64,000 bases of DNA, taken from Hyphomicrobiales bacterium (GTDB taxonomy: Bacteria; Pseudomonadota; Alphaproteobacteria; Rhizobiales; Rhizobiaceae). The stretch lies in the NCBI GenBank assembly GCA_900465685.1, contig UEGR01000013.1, forward strand, positions 62,001 to 126,000. The letters are read 5' to 3'. This document shows, in pieces, positions 52,626-60,632 of this stretch; positions within the stretch are counted from its first letter, which is position 1; every line of letters starts with the position of its first letter. Position numbers and translations under genes: made by a program. A model generated the notes under the pieces. The model was not told the origin of the DNA and made no database searches. It saw only the letters and a list, made by a program, of their open reading frames with translations.

Positions 52626-53449
52626 AAAACCTTGAAACCAAAACCTTTCAGGGCGTGACGATCCCTAGCCTCGGACTGGGTACGTTCGAACTGAAAGGGC
52701 CGGAGGGCGAAGCTGCAATCCGCACAGCGATAGAGCTCGGCTATCGCCAGATCGATACGGCCATCCGCTATGGCAACGAAGTTGAGGTGGGGCGCGCCGT
52801 GCGTGAAAGCGGTGTGGCCCGTAGTGAGCTGTTCGTCACGACGAAGATCTGGTTCTCCGAGCTTGATCAGGAGACGGTCGATCGCCGGGTGGATGAAAGT
52901 CTGGAACGGCTCGGCTTTGACTATGTCGATCTGCTTCTGGTGCATTGGCCGAGCAAGACGGTTCCTCTCGGCGAAACCCTTGCCGCTTTCGCAGACGCAA
53001 AAGCGAGCGGTAAGACCCGTCTGATCGGCGTCAGCAATTTTACGGTCGCACTTCTGGACGAAGCGCTTGATGTGCATAAAGCCGAGTTATTCTGCAATCA
53101 GGTCGAGTATCATCCTTATCTGTCGCAGGAGAAGCTCCTTGCGCGTATGCGCCGGGCGGACATGCTTCTAAATGCCTATCAGCCGATAGCGCGAGGCAAG
53201 GTTTTCAGCTCGGATGTCCTTGTCCAGCTTGGACGCAAATACGGAAAGTCCGCTGGCCAGATCACTCTGCGATGGCATCTACAGCAGGACAATGTCGGCG
53301 CCATTCCACGCTCCGCCAAGCCAGAAAATATGAAGTCCAACAGGGATATTTTCGACTTCGAACTGTCGGCGGAAGACATGGCTGCGATCCATGCACTTGC
53401 ACGCGGCGAGCGCTTTTCCAGTTTCGAATGGGAACCGGATTGGGACTGA
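52622..53449 (+). CDS. Aldo-keto reductase
   Basis: A 275-residue AKR with the full tetrad D45, Y50 (DTAIRYGNE), K76 (VTTKIW) and H109 (LLVHWP). It starts at GTG, overlapping the TIM-barrel stop by 4 bp, and is coupled to it. It would reduce or oxidise a ketone/alcohol of the ring compound with NADPH. The C-terminal coenzyme region (IPRSAKPENMKSN) is typical. Confidence 0.88.
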   Translation: MKNLETKTFQGVTIPSLGLGTFELKGPEGEAAIRTAIELGYRQIDTAIRYGNEVEVGRAVRESGVARSELFVTTKIWFSELDQETVDRRVDESLERLGFDYVDLLLVHWPSKTVPLGETLAAFADAKASGKTRLIGVSNFTVALLDEALDVHKAELFCNQVEYHPYLSQEKLLARMRRADMLLNAYQPIARGKVFSSDVLVQLGRKYGKSAGQITLRWHLQQDNVGAIPRSAKPENMKSNRDIFDFELSAEDMAAIHALARGERFSSFEWEPDWD

Positions 53450-53474
53450 GCACCATGCTGGAGGAGGATAGAAT

Positions 53475-54137
53475 ATGACACTTGATTTCAGCGTCGTCGC
53501 GGACGCCTGGCCCTCGCTGGTGTATGGGACGTTGGGAACTCTATTCCTGGCCGTCGTCGGCATGACACTCGCCACCATCATCGGCGTCGTAGGGGTTGCG
53601 ATCTTGCGCGCACATATGGCGATTCCGTCTTTTCTGGTCACTGCCTTCGTCGAGGTGATCCGCAACACGCCGTTTCTGGTCCAGATTTACTTCGTCTTCT
53701 TTGCGCTGCCTCTTGCAGGCATAACGCTGAATCCAACGCTCACTGCCATTCTTGCGCTTGGGTTGAACGGTGGCGCATACGCTATCGAGATTATCCGTGG
53801 TGGGGTCGAAAGCATTCCGAAAGGCCAGACGGAAGCCGGGTTGGCGTTGGGTCTTCACCGGCACGAAGTGTTCCGTCTCATCGTTCTCAAACCGGCGCTA
53901 CGGGCGATATATCCATCACTGTCGAGCCAATTCATTTTGCTCACGCTCACGACCGCAATCTGCACTTCGATTTCCGCCTATGAGTTGACCTCTGCCGGGC
54001 AGCGCATTGAAGCGGAAACATTTCGCAGTTTTGAGACCTATTTTACGCTGACGGGCATTTATCTGGTGATCTCGCTGGTAACTATGTGGTCGCTTGCCGC
54101 CATCGGTCGACGCGCTTTCAGCTATCCGCAGCGTTGA
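53475..54137 (+). CDS. Amino-acid-type ABC transporter permease
   Basis: A 220-residue HisM-type permease with about five helices and the EAA loop KGQTEAGLALGLHRHEVFRLIVLKPALRAIYP. GGAGGA precedes the ATG. It works with the binding protein at 49380 and the following permease and ATPase. A permease/permease/ATPase set after five enzyme genes is an unusual split of an importer. Confidence 0.88.
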   Translation: MTLDFSVVADAWPSLVYGTLGTLFLAVVGMTLATIIGVVGVAILRAHMAIPSFLVTAFVEVIRNTPFLVQIYFVFFALPLAGITLNPTLTAILALGLNGGAYAIEIIRGGVESIPKGQTEAGLALGLHRHEVFRLIVLKPALRAIYPSLSSQFILLTLTTAICTSISAYELTSAGQRIEAETFRSFETYFTLTGIYLVISLVTMWSLAAIGRRAFSYPQR

Positions 54138-54149
54138 GGAGGACGACTT

Positions 54150-54794
54150 ATGGGACTGCAAGAACTAACCTATTTGCTGCAGGGGCTTGGCTGGACGCTC
54201 GTTCTAACGGTTATGGCATTTGCCGGCGGTATCGTTTCGGGCATCATCATTGCCTTGATGCGGGTATCGAAGCTCGCATGGGTTCGGGCTATTGCAATCG
54301 GCTGGATAGGCCTCTTTCAGGGCACGCCTTTGCTGATGCAGCTCTTCGTTGCCTATTTCGGTCTGCCTCTCCTGGGTTTTGATCTACCCGCCTGGGCGGC
54401 TGTGGGTATAGCCCTTGCCGCGCATGCCTCTGCCTTTCTGGGTGAAATCTGGCGCGGCGCGATTGAAGCCGTTCCGAAGGGACAGACCGAGGCCGCTGAC
54501 GCGCTTGGGCTTCATCGCTACAGCCTGATGGTCGACGTTATCATGCCTCAAGCATTCAAATTATCTTTGCCGGCTACCGTTGGTTTTCTTGTTCAGCTTC
54601 TGAAGGGCACATCGCTGGCTGCGATTGTTGGCTTCATTGAACTGACCCGCGCCGGTTCGATTATCTCTAATCAGATTTACCGACCACTTCTCGTGTTCGG
54701 TGTTGTGGGGGCGATGTATTTCGCCATGTGCTGGCCGCTCTCCCTGTGGGGCAGGCGTATTGAACGACGCATGGCCGCTGGCCTCTCCAGATAA
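54150..54794 (+). CDS. Amino-acid-type ABC transporter permease
   Basis: A 214-residue second permease with HisM/GlnP-type helices and the loop [28 protein letters not shown]. It is 12 bp after the first permease and has GGAGGA upstream. The two probably form a heterodimeric channel. Confidence 0.88.
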   Translation: MGLQELTYLLQGLGWTLVLTVMAFAGGIVSGIIIALMRVSKLAWVRAIAIGWIGLFQGTPLLMQLFVAYFGLPLLGFDLPAWAAVGIALAAHASAFLGEIWRGAIEAVPKGQTEAADALGLHRYSLMVDVIMPQAFKLSLPATVGFLVQLLKGTSLAAIVGFIELTRAGSIISNQIYRPLLVFGVVGAMYFAMCWPLSLWGRRIERRMAAGLSR

Positions 54795-54810
54795 GAAAGG
54801 AAAATTTCTC

Positions 54811-55575
54811 GTGACAACTGAGAAAAAGTCAGATGCGCAGCCGATGATCATGATGCGCGATGTGGAGAAGTGGTACGGCAATTTCTACGCCTTGAAGAAG
54901 GTTTCCCTGACAGTCGGCAAAGGTGAAAAGATTGTCCTGTGTGGTCCCTCGGGATCAGGTAAATCCACTTTGATCCGCTGTATCAACCGTTTGGAAGCCA
55001 GCCAGGGCGGTGAGATTGTTGTTGCCGATCATGCCGTCAAGGAAGACCAGAAGGCTATCGACGCAGTACGCCGTGAAGTTGGCATGGTCTTTCAGCAGTT
55101 TAACCTGTTCCCGCATAAAACCGTTCTGGAAAACTGTATCCTTGCACCGATGCGTGTGCGCAAGCTGTCACGTGCTGAAGCGGAGGCGACAGCGCGAAAA
55201 TATCTCGACCGTGTGCGTATCGGCGATCAGGCGGAAAAATATCCGGCACAGCTTTCGGGTGGCCAGCAGCAACGCGTTGCTATTGCGCGGGCACTTTGCA
55301 TGGAACCAAAAGCCATGTTGTTTGACGAGCCAACTTCGGCGCTGGATCCGGAAATGGTCAAGGAAGTTCTCGATACAATGGTATCGCTCGCTCGCGACGG
55401 CATGACCATGATCTGCGTGACACATGAGATGGGTTTTGCACGTCAGGTGGCGGACCGGGTCATCTTCATGGCTGATGGCGAGATCATCGAGGAAAATGAC
55501 CCTGAAACCTTCTTTCGGGCACCGGCGCATGCACGCACGCGGACCTTTCTCGGCGAGATACTGCAGCACCATTAG
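54811..55575 (+). CDS. Amino-acid-type ABC transporter ATPase
   Basis: A 254-residue GlnQ-type ATPase: Walker [10 protein letters not shown] (about 48-56), Q-loop, signature LSGGQQQR, Walker B with [13 protein letters not shown] in slightly changed form and switch His. The GTG start has AAGGAA upstream; an ATG 33 bases later ([10 protein letters not shown]) is also possible. It ends the plus-strand operon that began with the binding protein at 49380 and is followed by a large hairpin. Confidence 0.9.
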   Translation: MTTEKKSDAQPMIMMRDVEKWYGNFYALKKVSLTVGKGEKIVLCGPSGSGKSTLIRCINRLEASQGGEIVVADHAVKEDQKAIDAVRREVGMVFQQFNLFPHKTVLENCILAPMRVRKLSRAEAEATARKYLDRVRIGDQAEKYPAQLSGGQQQRVAIARALCMEPKAMLFDEPTSALDPEMVKEVLDTMVSLARDGMTMICVTHEMGFARQVADRVIFMADGEIIEENDPETFFRAPAHARTRTFLGEILQHH

Positions 55576-55587
55576 GCACTGGCATTT

Positions 55588-55652
55588 GACGATATGACAT
55601 TTGCAGGGGTTTTGCACATCCTCCAAGGTGCGAAATCCCTGCAAATATCGTC
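55588..55652. terminator. Long bidirectional hairpin between converging operons
   Basis: An outer stem GACGATAT/ATATCGTC (55588-55595 and 55645-55652), a 4-base bulge, a stem TTTGCAGGG/CCCTGCAAA, and an inner TTTTGCAC/GTGCGAAA make a structure of about 65 bases. It lies 13 bases after the ATPase stop and 8 bases before the end of the minus-strand SDR gene. Its length is unusual for a terminator. Confidence 0.7.
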
Positions 55653-55659
55653 ACGAGCG

Positions 55660-56442
55660 TCAGATCATCGAGCGGCTCAGGCCGCCGTCAATCGGTAGTG
55701 CCACACCATTGATGTAGCTTGCAGCCTTGCTGGCCAGGAACGCAACCACCTCGCCGAATTCTTCCGGCGTGCCGTAACGTCCTACCGGAATTTCCCTTTG
55801 GCTTTCGGCTGCGATGACGGCTGGATCAACGCTGCGCTCAGCGGCATCCAGCGCGTCCAGCCGTGTGGTACGCTCGGTGGCAAACCGACCGGGCATCACC
55901 ACATTGACCGTTACGCCATCCCCGGCCACTTCACTGGCAAGCGTCTTGGCCCATCCTGCCAGCGCTGATCTCAATGCATTGGAAGCCGCCAGATTGGGAA
56001 TAGGTTCTCGGATACTTGTCGAGGATACTGCAATGATCCGGCCGAAACGGCGCGCGCGCATTGCTGGCAAATAATGAGCAGCCACCTCAATCTGGCTGAG
56101 AAACATGCTTCTGATCTGTGTGTTCCAATAGGCTTCGTCATATTGAGAGGCCGCCACCGGAGCGGGACCGCCGCCATTAAGAAGCAGGATATCGATGCTG
56201 CCAACGGCTTTGTCTACATTCTCCATCATTCTGAACACACTGGCAGGATCGGTCAGATCGCTGGTGAAAGACATCACCGAACCCGCATATGTGCCGAGGC
56301 GTTCTTCCGCCGCGCGCATCGCAACCTTGTCTCTACCGACGAGCGCAATATTCACACCTTGTTTCGCTAACGCTTCTGCAACGCCGAATCCGAGCCCTTT
56401 GCTTCCACCCAGAAGAAGCGCTGTCTGCCCTTTGTCATTCAT
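55660..56442 (-). CDS. Atypical SDR lacking the catalytic Tyr/Lys
   Basis: A 260-residue SDR with the coenzyme motif GGSKGLG (12-18) and the LLLNGGGPAP segment in place of NNAG. The usual Y-x-x-x-K is replaced (NLAASNALRSAL), so both Tyr and Lys are missing, though the SSTS serine region and the C-terminal IDGGL end are kept. This is a known divergent SDR branch with NGGGP; its chemistry is uncertain. I start at ATG 56442. It is the last gene of the minus-strand aminotransferase unit. Confidence 0.8.
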   Translation of the reverse strand: MNDKGQTALLLGGSKGLGFGVAEALAKQGVNIALVGRDKVAMRAAEERLGTYAGSVMSFTSDLTDPASVFRMMENVDKAVGSIDILLLNGGGPAPVAASQYDEAYWNTQIRSMFLSQIEVAAHYLPAMRARRFGRIIAVSSTSIREPIPNLAASNALRSALAGWAKTLASEVAGDGVTVNVVMPGRFATERTTRLDALDAAERSVDPAVIAAESQREIPVGRYGTPEEFGEVVAFLASKAASYINGVALPIDGGLSRSMI

Positions 56443-56456
56443 TTTAATGTTCCAAC

Positions 56457-57602
56457 TCAAATACGGGTGCCACTGATCGACCTGACGGCCTTGACCATCA
56501 AAGCGATATCTTCATCGGTGGTGCTCAAATGTACGGAGGCACGAAGTAGCTCCGAAATCCCGCGTATTGACATATCGTAAGGCGTGTAGCCCGGTCCGTT
56601 CATGCCGATATTGATGCCCTGATCAGCGAGGCGCTGCTTGACGCTCCCACATGACAGGCCATCAATCACAAAAGTGACGGCAGCGCCTTTGCTGTCTCCC
56701 AAGTCGAGCAGCTTTACACCTGGCACTTCAGCAAGCGAACGACGAAGCAAAGCAGCTTTCTGATCGAGTTCCAGCCGGATATGGTCCACGCCCAAGTCGA
56801 GAGCTTGTTCGATCGCTTTCCCTAGGCCGAGCTTGAGAGCCACCGATTCCTCACCGAACTCAAAAGCTCGCGCGCTTTGTGCCACCACAACATTTCCGTC
56901 GCTTAAAGTGGCGGACACATTATCGATGCTGCGCGGTACGATTGCGTCTGCAAGACGGGGCGAGATATATGCCAATGCCGTTCCACGCGGCCCGCGCAAA
57001 AATTTCCGCCCGCACGCGATGAGTGCATCGCAGCCCAACTCGGTAACATCGATTGGTATCTGTCCAATTGCCTGGCTGGCGTCGATGACGAAAAAAGCTG
57101 ACGACCCGGCTTGCCGGATTGCTGCACCAATCGCTGCCGCAGGGTTGATCAGTGCGCTTCCCGCGCCAACCCAGGTCAGGGCAACAATGCGGACATCCGG
57201 CGAGAGGCTTTGACCGAGCGCTACGGGATCGACGGCGCTTGTTTCATCCGAAGCCATCAATGAAAGTGATGCGCCATTCAGGTCCGCAGAGCGTTGCAGG
57301 CATAGAACATTGCCAATCCATTCCTGACGGCTGACCAGTATCTTATCGCCGGGAGAAAGCGGTATCGAGGCGATCAAATTACCGTAAAGTTGGCCATGAC
57401 TGGTTCCAAAAGCGATATCCTGCGGCGAGCAGCCCAACAGTTTTGCCGCCGCTTGATAGGTATTGCTGATGGAGGCCGATGCAAGCACACCAGCCTCCAT
57501 CGGCCCCCGTTCCGCCTCGAGACGCAGATGGTCAACGATCACCTGAACGGTTTCGGGAGAAGGCAACCCAGCGCCGCTATGATTAAAATGCACGACGGAC
57601 AT
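56457..57602 (-). CDS. Class V aminotransferase (PLP-dependent)
   Basis: A 381-residue class V aminotransferase/cysteine-desulfurase-fold protein with D174 (VIDASQAIGQ) that contacts the PLP ring nitrogen and K200 (CGRKFLRGPRG) for the Schiff base. Relatives include isopenicillin-N epimerase-like and EgtE-like enzymes, so it may be a lyase or a transaminase. It lies between RidA and the SDR in one operon, 15 bp from each. Confidence 0.85.
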   Translation of the reverse strand: MSVVHFNHSGAGLPSPETVQVIVDHLRLEAERGPMEAGVLASASISNTYQAAAKLLGCSPQDIAFGTSHGQLYGNLIASIPLSPGDKILVSRQEWIGNVLCLQRSADLNGASLSLMASDETSAVDPVALGQSLSPDVRIVALTWVGAGSALINPAAAIGAAIRQAGSSAFFVIDASQAIGQIPIDVTELGCDALIACGRKFLRGPRGTALAYISPRLADAIVPRSIDNVSATLSDGNVVVAQSARAFEFGEESVALKLGLGKAIEQALDLGVDHIRLELDQKAALLRRSLAEVPGVKLLDLGDSKGAAVTFVIDGLSCGSVKQRLADQGINIGMNGPGYTPYDMSIRGISELLRASVHLSTTDEDIALMVKAVRSISGTRI

Positions 57603-57617
57603 TTGCAGGTCCTTTGA

Positions 57618-58082
57618 TCAGCGAATATGGAAAACGGCTTCGACTTCGACCGGCACATTGGCTGGCAGTCCCGCCACGCCAATTGCAGAGCGTGCATGCA
57701 CGCCGCGTTCACCGAAGACGGCATTCATAATTTGCGAAGCGCCGTTGCCGATTTGCGAATAGGCGGTAAATCCCGGCACGGCATTGATAAAGACTGTAAG
57801 CTTGGCCAGTCGGACGACGCGATCCAGATCACCATCAAGCGCTTCATTGGCCCAGAATATGACATTCGCTGCGCAGAGCTTCGCGCTTTCAAGAGCGGTT
57901 TCTATATCAATCTCGCTGTCGACTTGCCCGACATAAGCAATGTCGCTGCCTTTTTCGGGTATCTGGCCCGAAACATACAGAAAATCGTCGACTTTTGTCG
58001 TTGGCGAGAAGGGCAGGTTCGGCCGGGCCAGATTTGGCCATTCGATACCGCAAGCAGCCAGTTTGTCTTTATAGTCGGACAT
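57618..58082 (-). CDS. RidA/YjgF-family enamine/imine deaminase-like protein
   Basis: A 154-residue RidA protein (LPFSPTTKVDDFLYVSGQIPEKG; VVRLAKLTVFINAVPGF; GVAGLPANVPVEVEAVFHIR). RidA proteins hydrolyse enamines/imines released by PLP enzymes. ATG 58082 has GGAG upstream, and a longer frame adds four codons. Next to the aminotransferase it probably clears that enzyme's imine intermediates. Confidence 0.86.
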   Translation of the reverse strand: MSDYKDKLAACGIEWPNLARPNLPFSPTTKVDDFLYVSGQIPEKGSDIAYVGQVDSEIDIETALESAKLCAANVIFWANEALDGDLDRVVRLAKLTVFINAVPGFTAYSQIGNGASQIMNAVFGERGVHARSAIGVAGLPANVPVEVEAVFHIR

Positions 58083-58141
58083 TTGAAACTCCATTTCCTG
58101 GTTCTGATTTCATATTGTCAAAGGCTGCACCCCTCGTGTAA

Positions 58142-58168
58142 CCTTATAATTCTTAGCGAGGTATAAGG
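58142..58168. promoter_or_regulatory. Inverted repeat upstream of the LysR gene
   Basis: CCTTATA (58142-58148) and TATAAGG (58162-58168) form a dyad with a 13-base spacer in the 93-bp divergent region between RidA and the LysR gene. LysR proteins bind such sites near their own promoter, so it is a good candidate operator for both units. The second arm overlaps the LysR ribosome site. Confidence 0.55.
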
Positions 58169-58175
58169 ATTTATT

Positions 58176-59021
58176 ATGGAGGCGAGTTACGATCTCAGGC
58201 TTCTCAGAATGTTCATCGCCGTGGCTGAAACGGGCACAGTGAGCAAGGCAGCTGATCGTCTTGCGCGAACGCAGGCTGCCGTCAGCATGCAATTGCAGAG
58301 GATCGAGAAAGAGCTGGACAGTGAACTCTTCAAGCGGTCCTCGCGGGGCGTTTCACTGACCGAAGCGGGAGAAGCCTTTTTGGCTTATGCGCGCAGAGTC
58401 ATTGCTTTGACCGAGGATATGCAGCGCGGCTTGGTCGATAAGAAGCTGGTCGGCCGTATTCGGCTGGGTCTCTTCGAAGATCTGGCGGTCACGCGACTTC
58501 CGGGTGCAATTGCCCAGTTCAGACAGAAGCATCCATCGGTCGACATTGAGCTGAGTTCATCCAATTCGGCACAGCTTGCGCGATCCTTTGACGAAGGGCA
58601 GACCGACATCGTCGTTGCGGATCCTGCCCGGTTTGCCCAGCCGCCGATGAGTTTCCTATCTTATCAGTTGGTCTGGTGTGCAAGCCGATTGCTCGACGTG
58701 GACGAGGAGGGGCCGCTTCCTGTCGTTCTCTTTGAAACATCCTGTTCCTGGCAGGATCGAATGGTCGCTTCCCTTGCTGAAGCGGGCATTGCGTGGACAG
58801 TTGGCTGTCGCGTGAAAAGCCTGCCTGCCATGTTATCGGCATTGCGGGGTGGGCTAGGCGTTGGCGTGTTGTTTTCCGAAGCGGTCCCGCCGGATTGCGA
58901 GACTATAAACGGACGATACAATCTTCCCTCAGCGCCGGTGGCTGAATTTGGGATATATACGGCCAATGACCCATCGCCGCTTGTTTCCGAACTCGCGAAA
59001 TCACTCGAGGTGTTGTCGTAG
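58176..59021 (+). CDS. LysR-family transcriptional regulator
   Basis: A 281-residue LysR regulator: HTH at about 5-65 (MFIAVAETGTVSKAADRLARTQAAVSMQLQRIEKELDSELF) and the effector domain from about 90. It is transcribed away from the RidA/aminotransferase/SDR unit and should activate it in response to a substrate or intermediate. Confidence 0.88.
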   Translation: MEASYDLRLLRMFIAVAETGTVSKAADRLARTQAAVSMQLQRIEKELDSELFKRSSRGVSLTEAGEAFLAYARRVIALTEDMQRGLVDKKLVGRIRLGLFEDLAVTRLPGAIAQFRQKHPSVDIELSSSNSAQLARSFDEGQTDIVVADPARFAQPPMSFLSYQLVWCASRLLDVDEEGPLPVVLFETSCSWQDRMVASLAEAGIAWTVGCRVKSLPAMLSALRGGLGVGVLFSEAVPPDCETINGRYNLPSAPVAEFGIYTANDPSPLVSELAKSLEVLS

Positions 59022-59045
59022 CGTTACGCCCGGCAATGCCATCTA

Positions 59046-59801
59046 TCAAACCTGAACAATATCAATTGATTGGGATTTGAAAGGACGCAGCATCTCTTGT
59101 GGCAGATTTGGCTCGGTCACAAGGGTAGTGATTTCTGCCAAGGGTATGACGTGATAAGGCGACGCGACACCAAGTTTCTCACGGGTTGCCAATACGATCG
59201 TCTCGGCGGACTGGCGGGCGATCAGCCTTTTGATGGCGGCTTCTTCGCCGTCCCCGGTGGTCGCGCCGGTTTCCGGATGCAGGCCAGTCACACCCATGAA
59301 ATAGGCGTCGGTCCGAATTCGGAAGATCGCTTCTGCGGCCACTGAGCCAACTGTAACGATGGAATGTTTGAACAAACGGCCGCCAATCAACTCGACTTCA
59401 ATAAGCGGATGATGTGCCAGTTCAACAGCAATATTGGGACTATGTGTGACAATGGTCGCCTTGAGGTCGAGTGGCAATTGACGGGCCAGTTGTATGTTTG
59501 TCGTGCCGCCATCGAGGAAGACGATCTGGCCGGGCCGGATCAGTCGAGCCGCAATGCTACCGAGCATTGTCTTGGCAGCCGAAGCGGCGTCCTCGCGGGT
59601 TGCAAAATCCGCAACGGCTGCTGAAGCGGGCAGGGCTCCGCCATGCACCCGCAAGAGATGACCTTCGCCGGCAAGTTCTCGCAAGTCGCGGCGAATTGTG
59701 TCTTCTGAAACGCCTAATTCCCGGCTGAATATCTTTGCGACTATTCGACCATCGCGGCGCAGCACCTCAAGGATCAAGGCCTTTCGTTCAGTCGTCAGCA
59801 T
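59046..59801 (-). CDS. DeoR-family transcriptional regulator
   Basis: A 251-residue DeoR regulator with an N-terminal HTH_DeoR (about 1-58, LGVSEDTIRRDLRELAGEG) and a sugar-phosphate-binding DeoR C domain (FLDGGTTNIQLARQL; YFMGVTGLHPETGATTGDGEEAAIKR). I use ATG 59801 (MLTTERKALILEVL), as the longer frame reads through the operator region. It diverges from the Nudix gene. DeoR regulators normally respond to phosphorylated sugars. Confidence 0.86.
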   Translation of the reverse strand: MLTTERKALILEVLRRDGRIVAKIFSRELGVSEDTIRRDLRELAGEGHLLRVHGGALPASAAVADFATREDAASAAKTMLGSIAARLIRPGQIVFLDGGTTNIQLARQLPLDLKATIVTHSPNIAVELAHHPLIEVELIGGRLFKHSIVTVGSVAAEAIFRIRTDAYFMGVTGLHPETGATTGDGEEAAIKRLIARQSAETIVLATREKLGVASPYHVIPLAEITTLVTEPNLPQEMLRPFKSQSIDIVQV

Positions 59802-59812
59802 ATCTATCGCCC

Positions 59813-59852
59813 ATTGCACGAAAATCCTTGACTCTGCATGATATTGCACGAA
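59813..59852. promoter_or_regulatory. Two ATTGCACGAA direct repeats 30 bp apart
   Basis: ATTGCACGAA occurs at 59813-59822 and 59843-59852, exactly 30 bp apart (about three helical turns), directly upstream of the DeoR start and about 56 bases before the Nudix gene. The spacing suits cooperative binding by one regulator, probably the DeoR protein itself. Confidence 0.65.
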
Positions 59853-59907
59853 TAACACGTCAATCTGGCGGCGGCTAGCCACTTATCGTGTCTGTGTGGA
59901 GGTTATT

Positions 59908-60495
59908 GTGAGTATTGCGCATCGTGTTCGGGTGGAAGACGTCACCCTTCTCTCCAACGACTGGTATGTTCTCAAGAAAACGACGTTTTCATTCCAGCGG
60001 GCCGACGGAAGCTGGCAGAGTCAATCGCGAGAAACCTACGACCGCGGTAACGGCGCAACCATTCTCCTCTACGATCCGCATCGCAGAACTGTCATTCTCA
60101 CCCGTCAGTTTCGATATCCAGCTTTCGTGAACGGACACGATGATCTGCTGATCGAGGCGCCCGCAGGGTTGCTGGATAATGCGGAACCGGCTGTGCGCAT
60201 TCGTGCGGAAACGGAAGAGGAAACGGGCTTTCGCGTACGTGATGTGCGGCAGGTTTTCGACGCCTTCATGAGCCCCGGGTCGGTGACAGAACGGCTCCAC
60301 TTTTTCGTCGGAGAATATGAGCCAGGAGACCGCGTTTCACAGGGCGGTGGCAAGGAAGAGGAAGGTGAAGATATTGCCGTGCTCGAAGTCGATATCGACG
60401 AGGCACTGGGTATGATTGCTTCCGGTACAATCCGGGATGGCAAGACGATCATGCTTCTGCAATATGCTGCTTTGAACCTGTTTCGGACTTCATAA
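59908..60495 (+). CDS. NudK-like Nudix hydrolase (GDP-mannose/ADP-sugar type)
   Basis: A 195-residue Nudix protein. The Nudix box is GLLDNAEPAVRIRAETEEETGF, whose spacing matches E. coli NudK (a GDP-mannose hydrolase) residue for residue in length, and the later MSPGSVTERLHFF and IRDGKT segments also match that branch. The start is GTG with GGAGG 5-6 bases upstream. Alone on its strand, divergent from the DeoR gene; a nucleotide-sugar substrate would fit a DeoR regulator. Confidence 0.83.
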   Translation: MSIAHRVRVEDVTLLSNDWYVLKKTTFSFQRADGSWQSQSRETYDRGNGATILLYDPHRRTVILTRQFRYPAFVNGHDDLLIEAPAGLLDNAEPAVRIRAETEEETGFRVRDVRQVFDAFMSPGSVTERLHFFVGEYEPGDRVSQGGGKEEEGEDIAVLEVDIDEALGMIASGTIRDGKTIMLLQYAALNLFRTS

Positions 60496-60632
60496 CTGTA
60501 CCGATTTCTACAAAACCGCATATGCGTAATGGTCTTTGACGATCTGATCCGATTGTTGAGTAACCATGCCGCGTGACAGCGCGAGCAAGGCATGCCATAG
60601 GGAGGCCAACTTATCACAAGGCCTTCACACTC

